A stretch of 64,000 nt of DNA from Jaltomata sinuosa (taxonomy: Eukaryota > Streptophyta > Magnoliopsida > Solanales > Solanaceae), in contig QJPP01003154.1 of the NCBI GenBank assembly GCA_003996215.1, positions 186,001 through 250,000 of the forward strand, given 5' to 3'. The position numbers and the translations under genes were made by a program. Shown one piece after another: positions 57,329 to 64,000 of the stretch. The notes below the pieces were generated by a model. The model was not told the DNA's origin, made no database searches, and saw nothing but the letters and a program-made list of their open reading frames with translations. How positions within the stretch are numbered: the stretch's first letter is position 1; every line of letters begins with the position of its first letter.

Positions 57329-57841
57329 ATTATCTTTTTGCGCTCGGTCAGCCTATGATACTTACTAGGTACCCATTGTTTTGGTACTCATACTACACTC
57401 TGCATCTTTTTCTGATGCATCACCTAGTACGAGCCACCCCCATTGATCCTCCCATCGTTCGAGGCCAGCTGATGTTCAGATCGTGGTGAGCTACTGGAGT
57501 TTTGGACAATTTTACTACTTTCCTTCAACATTTATGTCTATATTTTGTATTTTGGATAGACAGAGTCTGTTGTATAGCTACTCCATACTTTAGACGCTCT
57601 TGTATCGGTGATACCAGATTCGGGTTGGTTCTTATGTATATTTTGTCTTCTTGGTCACTTTAGGGTCATCTATGTATATTTAGTACTGTGGGTATGTATC
57701 TATGCTATCAACCCTATTTTCTTTATATATCTCTTTCGCTTTCCTTATTTAAACTGCTTTATTTATCTTTTGCATTATTGGGTTAGCTTGACTACCGGGG
57801 GTTATGTAGGTGCCATTATGGCCTAGTTTTAGGTCATGACA
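57329..57841 (+). repeat. 5' LTR of Element 5, last part
   Basis: It aligns with 63349-63840 of the 3' LTR (ATTATCTTTxTGC start, GGTACTCATACTACACTCTG, end GGTCATGACA) and leads into the primer site. It is the continuation of 45994-48537 after Element 4. About 20-25 bases of LTR are missing at the join. Confidence 0.9.
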
Positions 57842-57844
57842 GAG

Positions 57845-57856
57845 TGGTATCAGAGC
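57845..57856 (+). other. Primer binding site, tRNA-iMet (Element 5)
   Basis: TGGTATCAGAGC three bases after the LTR end. Confidence 0.92.
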
Positions 57857-58050
57857 TCTAGGTTAATTGTTCTTGCCAGTACAAGAGCAAATTTTCTAGT
57901 AGAATCTCGTGAATCGGTATGATGATGCACGTATCGAATCTGCGAGAGGTTGTAGAACATTTCTAGGAAAGATTCCATTTTTGTTTGATTCCTTAACGTG
58001 CTTCCTTGACTTTATCAACTTCTAAGTATCCTTGTTTCACTTTTTATCAG

Positions 58051-59500
58051 ATGGTTTGGATGAGATCAGCAGCAGGTGAGGACAAGGCCCCTGCACTTGA
58101 GTTAAAGCCCCAATTAGGGTACGGGGTAGAGGTCGAGGTAGGGGGTGGGCTGTGGTGCCAGCTCGTACCCAGACTAGGTTACCGTCACCAGAGCATGAGG
58201 TTAGGGTAGAGGAGGTTCAGTATGAACCAGAGAGTGTGGGGCCAGCCTAGCATCTAGCAGGTTTCATGGCTACTCCAAGGCTACAGGACACCTTGGTTCG
58301 GTTACTTGGGTTTCTTGAGGGTATGACTCCACCAGCAACTTTGCCAGGTACTCTAATCGGTTCTCAGGTTAGAGATGAGGCTCAGACTTCAGCCTAGACA
58401 GCACCACAGGGTCTAGGATCACAGCCTATTGTTGCGGCTCCTAGATTGGAAGTATTGACTTTCCCTACAGTTGTTCCACCTATTCCATCTGGGCACGTTA
58501 TGTCTTCTGAGGAGTAGAATATGCTTGGTAGGTTTCTAAGATTAGATCCTCTGAGGTTTTAGGTGCTTCTAGGGAGGATGCCACGAGTTTCTGACTAGCT
58601 GTCATGAGAGAGTGCATAATTTAGGGTTAGTTGAGTCGCATGGAGCAGATTACACTGCATTTCAGTTGGATGGTCCAGCAAAATAGTGGTGGAGGTCGTA
58701 TATAGCTTGCAAGCTAGTCGGGTGACCTTTGCTTACTTAGGCACAGTTCTCCGTGGCTTTTCTGGAGAAGTATGTACTGCATAGAATGAGAGAGTGATTG
58801 ATGGATCAGTTCTCCGAGTTGAAGAAGAGCTCCATGTCTATTTTCGAGTACAAGGTTTGCTTCCACCAGTTCTCTAGGCATGCCACTATGATTCTGCCCA
58901 CTAAGCATAAGAGAATGCGCTGCCTTGTTCGAGGATTGACTTTACAGCTCTGATTAGCTACAGAGGGTATGATAGCCTCAGGCCAGTCCTTTCTGAATGT
59001 AGTAAACCATGCCCGCACTATTGAGGGCATACTTCACAAGGCCCAAGGGGGCAGCGATAAGAAGCCCCACCATCAGGGTAGTTTCAACGGTTCACAGGCA
59101 CGTGGTAGGGGCTACTTTGGTAGGGGTCAGCACCAACAGTGTTTCTAGTTGAGTCAACCTATTGAGGTGGCATTACAAATTGTTGAGGGTCAGAGTAGCT
59201 AGAGTATTGTGCCAGCTCCATGAGGTGCTCATTCAAGTTCCACAGGTCGTGGTAGTCATTCTTATTTAGCCATATGTTCATAACAGAGTATGTTTGGTTG
59301 GGGTTGTTTTCAGAGTTGCAAGATAGGACACTTTGCTACAGAGTGTCTGAGAGTGCAGCACCTTAGGTGACATGATCAGATTGTTCAGGCCCCCAAGGCT
59401 CCAGCACCTCTAGCTAGAGATGGTGCACAGTGTAGTAGGGGTGGTCCCTAGGGTGCTAAAGGTGGTCTTCAATCTAGTAGATCGGGTGGTTATGATGGTT
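58051..59500 (+). pseudogene. gag, Element 5
   Basis: ATG at 58051 (MVWMRSAAGEDKAP) with an Arg/Gly-rich start. The capsid-like part is at about 58500-58990 (FLEKYV, SMSIFEYKVCFHQFSRH). The zinc knuckle at 59305-59346 reads C-F-Q-S-C-K-I-G-H with C five residues on: the second Cys is Ser. TAG stops are frequent (for example near 58398, 58516 and 58684). Confidence 0.85.
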
Positions 59501-59990
59501 GGGACCACATGTATGCAGTTCTGGGTTGGATAGAGGCCGAGTTTTTAGATGTTGTTATCACAGGTATGATCTTCGTTTGTCATCAGTCTACTTATGCTTT
59601 ATTTGATCTGAGGTCTACCTTTTTCTATGTATCTACTTATTATGCTACTCGTTTGGAGTCTACTTGTGAGTTTTTTCATGTGCCGTTGCGTGTATCTACC
59701 CCAGTAGGATATTTTTTAGTAGTGGATCAGGTGTATCGGGCTTATGTGTGACTATCCTGGGGTACGACACGTGGATAGATTTGATTGTGCTATATATGAT
59801 TGATTTCGATGTGATCTTAGGCATAGATTGGTTGTCTCTCTATAGTGCGGTCTTGGATTGCTTCGCCAAGACCGTTACTCTATGCATTCCTTGTATCCCT
59901 CCTATTATATGGAAGGGTGCTGATAGCCACATGCTGAGAGGATTTATATCTTTCCTGAGCGCCACACGGTTGGTTGGGAAGGGGTGCTTA
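59501..59990 (+). pseudogene. Aspartic protease, Element 5
   Basis: VVITGMIFVCHQSTYALFDLRST: the Asp (59605-59607) is followed by Leu-Arg where Pro-Gly is expected, so the flap-facing loop is destroyed. Frame changes at 59748. DFDVILGIDWLSLYSAVLDC follows (about 59805-59865). Confidence 0.85.
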
Positions 59991-61010
59991 GCCTATCTTT
60001 CCTACGTCCGTGATACTAGTGCTAGCATACCTTCACTTGAGTCAGTTCCTGTGGTTGGCGAGTATTTGGATGTGTTTCCTTTTGATCTTCCGGGTCTTCC
60101 TCCTAATCGTGACATTGACTTTGCTAATGATATTGAGCTGGGTACTCAGCCATTTCTATCCCACCATATCAGATGGCACCAGCTGAGTTGAGGGAGCTTA
60201 AGGATCAGCTCCAGGATCTATTGAGTAGAGAGTTCATTAGGCCTAGTGTGTCTTTGTACGATGCTCCGATTCTATTTGTGAAGAAGAAGTACGGGTCCAT
60301 GCATATGTGTATTAACTACAGGCAGTTGAATAAGGTGACAGTTAAGACTAGATATCCGATGTTGTGTATTGATGATTTGTTTGACCAGTTACAGGGTGCA
60401 GCGGTGTTCTATAAGATAGACTTGAGGTCCGGTTATCACCAGTTGAGGATTAGGGTTGCAAATATCCCAATGACTACATTTAGGACTCGATACGACCATT
60501 ATGAGTTCCTAGTCATGTCTTTTGGGTTGACTAATGCCCCAGCAGCTTTTATAGAGTTGATGAACCATGTGTTCATTGCCTACTTGGATTCCTTTGTGAT
60601 TGTGTTCATCAATGACATTCTGATATATTGGAGGAGTAGAGAGGAGCATGAGCAGCATCTTAGAGTTGTACTTCAGACCTTGCGAGACCATCAGTTATAT
60701 GTCAAATTCACTAAGTGTGAGTTTTGACTAGAGTCTGTGGCATTCCTGGGGCACGTGGTATCCAAAGATGGGATTATGGTGGATCCGGCAAAGATTACGG
60801 CAGTTCATGATTGGGCTAGGCCTACTTCTCCTACCAAGGTTCGCAGTTTCATCGGGTTGGCAGGTTACTACAGATGGTTTGTGGAGGGGTTTTCATCTAT
60901 ATCAGCTTTGTTGACTAGATTGACTCAAAAGAATATTCTCTTTCAGTGGTCAGATGAGTGTGAGGTGAGATTTCTAAAGCTCAAGGCCTTATTGACTTCA
61001 GCTCTAATTC
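59991..61010 (+). pseudogene. Reverse transcriptase, Element 5
   Basis: The 184-codon open stretch 60173-60727 covers AELRELKDQL, NYRQLNKVTVK, KIDLRSGYHQLRIR and MSFGLTNAPAAF. The catalytic motif reads FINDIL: the first Asp is Asn (60611-60613). A TGA at 60726 follows CEF. The thumb continues from 60737 (VAFLGHVVSKDGIMVDP, LAGYYRWFVEGF). Confidence 0.88.
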
Positions 61011-61095
61011 TTACTCTTCTGATTGAGGGTCAGGGGTTTATAGTGTACTGTGATGCTTCCGGTGTTGGTTTGGGTTATGTGTTGATGCAGCAGGG
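61011..61095 (+). pseudogene. RNase H start, cut at 3' LTR, Element 5
   Basis: GQGFIVYCDASGVGLGYVLMQQGQ includes the first catalytic Asp, then the frame runs into LTR sequence (GCCATTTTCTTATTTTAGAA, equal to about 46130). The rest of pol is deleted. Confidence 0.87.
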
Positions 61096-63840
61096 CCAAG
61101 CCATTTTCTTATTTTAGAACTTGAACTTACAAAATCCTTGACTTTGGTCAACTTTCTTGGTAAATGTGCTCAGAATCAAATTCTAAGAGTTTTGCTAGCT
61201 CTGTAGTAGGGATTCTGGTCTAGTGGGACCCTTGGTCGGGGTCTGGGAGCTTCTGATTTGGTTTTGTCTTGTTTTATGTGTTTTTAGGCTAGTTTGGCTT
61301 GTAAGGTTGACTTTGGTCAACATTTGGAGAAGACAGCCTCGGCTAAAAATTCCATCAGCGTTGTTAACTCTGAAATGTCAACTTTGGTCTAGAGGGACCT
61401 TTGGTTTAAGTCCCGAGGCATCCAGACTTATTTTTGGCCTTTGGGTTTCCTTTTGGAAAAGGTTAGCCAAGATTTGGTTTTGGGCGTGGGGCTCACTTTT
61501 TGTCAAATCGACCTTCGTTGGGATTTTTATCGATTTTGTTGTGTTTGGAATGCCATTTTTAGTTGGATAACTCAGCTTGTTTGTATTTGCGGGACCTCGG
61601 ATGTATTCCTTGGGGTTCGTCCATCAAAGTTCTATGAAAGGCTTGGCTACAACAATTGTTAGTTGTAGGTATGGCGCCAGGGCGGGCACCTGGCCGCACC
61701 TACAGCAGCACTCATGCGCCTGCCTGTGCACGCCTGCGTTCCTGCCAGCGCGTCTGCGGTGCCTTAGGCCGATGTGGCATGGACGCTCTTGCGATGCCTG
61801 GGCGTTGTGGCGTGCGCGCGCCTGCGCCTTCATGGGAGACCTTGCGCATGGGCGCTGGCAGCTATAAGCTAGCCACCTCTCTAATTTCACCTTAATTTGA
61901 TCTCTTTTCAAACTCATTTTTCTCCATTAAATTAGAGCTCCAACTTCCAAATTCAAGTCCAACTTTTCCCAAGGACTGGTGGTGATTGTAGTTCCGGTCC
62001 GTGGTTGATTCGTGCACTCTAAATTGGTAAGTTCCACCCTTAAATTCCTCAACTCTCCATTTGAAATTCCTTCTTGATTAAGAGGACTTCGGGGTTGTTT
62101 TGGTCTCCAAAATCAGTCTCATTCGCGCTTTACTTTTGGGTATAGGTTCTTTAACCTGTTGTAAACATAATTGTGATTTATGTTTTCCATTTTGTTGCGT
62201 GGGCCCTGAGGGTCATTTTCTGACCCGATTTCTGGCCCAATTTTCCATTTAGTAATATGGGTGTCATTCTTCTTGTCTTGACACTTGGATTGTGTTTATG
62301 ATAGTGTGGCAGATTTTTGAGGCTGTTCAGAAGGGGAAGGCACACGAGTGACGATTCATGTTTGCGGTTCGACCCTGAGGTAGGTTACGATTTACTTTCT
62401 TAGACTGTGTTTAGTTAGATTTTATATATTATAAGTTACTTGAATGTTAGGATGGGCTTTAGGTAGAATTAGGCTTAAATTCTGTGACTTGTATAATTTG
62501 GCCATTTTGGATTATAGATTAGAATTATTATTGTTATCCTTAGTCTAGGAGCTCATAGTATTGTTGGGGCTATCATAGAATCCTTAGTATGGCTTTAGGA
62601 GGTTTTAGAGGTAGAGTAGATGCTTTTAGCTATTTTCGTAGTTATTTTCTATTCTTTTTGCTTTATTGTCGGTTGTGTGTGTAAATGTGGGGCCGAGGTC
62701 ATAGCTTGTATTTAGACGGATCTTCCAGGTCAGTTCTCTTGGTTGGAGGGTGTCTTGCCCTGTTTTGCCTTGTTCCGTGCTATATTCTATAAATGTGGAA
62801 ATTACATGCCCATATTGCATTCTCATGCCTAGCGGTACAGAAAAGAAAGGTTTTTGAGGTTTTTGGTTGTAAACATGGGATTTACTGGGGCTATCATGAC
62901 TTTCGGACCTTAAAAGAGTTAACTTGGGTTTTACTATGGATTTTGGAAAGGAAAGAAAAAGTACTATTTTTATGCCGATCCAAGGGGTGTTCCCAGACCT
63001 TTTCTTTGTATTACTTTCCTTATGTATATACTTATAGTCCGATGCATTATTTCAGGCACCCTGATGCATTTTTTTGGGGTTTTACTTTATATATATATTT
63101 ATAGTCTGATGCGTTATTCCAGATGCCCCGATGTGTTATTCTGGCTTTTACTTTATACATTGATGCATCACGTCATCTCTCATTGCATTGCATTATGCTT
63201 GAGTGTACATGGAATCTTTGTTGCCTTGGTTCCATTCTTGATTTCTACCTTTTTCCCGGTTGGTCCGGTTAGTTCTATTTTTGGTTTTATAACTTGAGTT
63301 AAGTTGATCCCTGTCGTTAGCTTACTTTCCTGTAATTTATATTTTATATTATCTTTCTGCACTCGATTAACCTATGATGCTTACTAGTTATCTATTATTT
63401 TGGTACTCATACTACACTCTGTATCTTTTTTATGCTGCAGCACCTAGTACAAGCCACCCCCGTTGATCCTCCCATTGTTTGAAGCCAGCTACTGTTTGGA
63501 CCGTGGTGAGCTCCCAGCATTTTGGAGACTTTTACTGCTTTCCTTCTACATTTCAGTTTATATATTTTGTATTTTGGATAGATAGAGTCTGTTGTATAAC
63601 TACTCCATACTTTAAACGCTCTTGTACCGGTGACACCAGGTCCGGGTTGGTTCTTATGTATATTCTGTCTTATTGGTCACTGTAGGGTCATCTATGTATA
63701 TTTAGTACTGTTGCTATGTATCTATTATCCCTTCCGTGTTCCTTATTTAAACTGCTTTATTTATCTTCCGCATTATTGGGTTGGCTTGCCTACCGGGGAG
63801 TTATGTAGGCACCATCATGGCCTAGTTTTGGATCGTGACA
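61096..63840 (+). repeat. 3' LTR of Element 5 (5' truncated)
   Basis: Matches the 5' LTR from about base 135 to the end GGATCGTGACA. It holds a GCGCCTG-rich cluster (61675-61860) directly before TATAAG (61863), donor-like sites at 62024 and 62377, and one 153-bp unit. Confidence 0.92.
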
Positions 63841-63845
63841 ATAAT
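63841..63845 (+). other. Target site duplication of Element 5, right
   Basis: ATAAT, identical to 45989-45993. Confidence 0.85.
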
Positions 63846-64000
63846 ACCAAAAAATTTTACTGTAAAAGTTTAAAATAACAACACAATTTGAAGAATTTCA
63901 AATTAAAATTCAGAATACAACATAGCATATTATTATAACAACTTGAAAGGAAAAAAGCAATATTCACTGCGTGACAAAATATTTGGGTAGATGGTCTTCT
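63846..64000. other. AT-rich flank right of Element 5
   Basis: Continues the sequence interrupted at 45993 by Element 5. AT-rich; no feature recognised. Confidence 0.5.

Larger units (their letters stand above)
45994..63840 (+). mobile_element. Element 5: Tekay-type retrotransposon with Element 4 nested in its 5' LTR
   Basis: Perfect 5-bp duplications (ATAAT) bound the unit. The 5' LTR is 45994-48537 plus 57329-57841, separated by Element 4. Then follow primer site, gag, PR, RT and the start of RNase H. At about 61096 the sequence jumps into the 3' LTR, so the rest of RNase H, integrase and the first ~135 bases of the LTR are deleted. Confidence 0.92.

Overview
This window is plant nuclear DNA made almost entirely of nested, decayed LTR retrotransposons. 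I found no host protein-coding gene, tRNA, rRNA or CRISPR array. The reasons for calling it plant are the Ty3/gypsy elements themselves: Tekay/Del-type chromoviruses with 2.3-3.5 kb LTRs, an initiator-Met primer site and a chromodomain-like integrase tail; a Tat-type element with a second RNase H and a tRNA-Lys primer site; and an Athila-type solo LTR. A dicot is likely. Solanaceae is my guess from the look of these families and was not tested. The setting fits silent, repeat-dense pericentromeric heterochromatin.

Layout from left to right. (1) 1-17082: Element 1, a minus-strand Tekay element whose 3' LTR runs off the left edge. Its pol gene is split by (2) Element 2 at 4881-12424, a plus-strand Tekay element. 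Element 2 keeps a 100-bp stub of its 3' LTR, and about 300 bp of host pol is lost at that junction. (3) 17083-18118: AT-rich sequence with a small tandem repeat. (4) 18119-27542: Element 6, a minus-strand Tat element in the order gag-PR-RT-RH-aRH-IN. (5) 27548-29081: a 1.5-kb internally deleted minus-strand gypsy derivative with its own LTRs. (6) 29082-35284: an LTR fragment (family H), a non-coding stretch and a minus-strand LTR (family G). (7) 35285-41235: Element 3, a plus-strand Tekay element beginning in mid-gag and lacking most of RT. (8) 41236-45988: a second family-H LTR piece, split further on by an Athila solo LTR at 43361-44711. (9) 45994-63840: Element 5, a plus-strand Tekay element bounded by a perfect 5-bp duplication (ATAAT). 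Its 5' LTR is interrupted by Element 4 at 48538-57328, which carries its own two LTRs.

Within each element the parts follow the usual retrotransposon order: LTR promoter, tRNA primer site, gag, protease, RT, RNase H, integrase, polypurine region, LTR. None of the coding regions is open. Stops, many of them TAG where related copies have CAG, frameshifts and large deletions interrupt all of them, and several catalytic residues are changed. All coding entries are therefore given as pseudogenes.

The least explained signals lie in the LTRs. There is a short hairpin at the very start of the Tekay LTRs whose arms covary. Family-specific clusters of self-complementary motifs lie near the predicted TATA boxes. 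Two splice-donor-like motifs are conserved between otherwise diverged LTR families.
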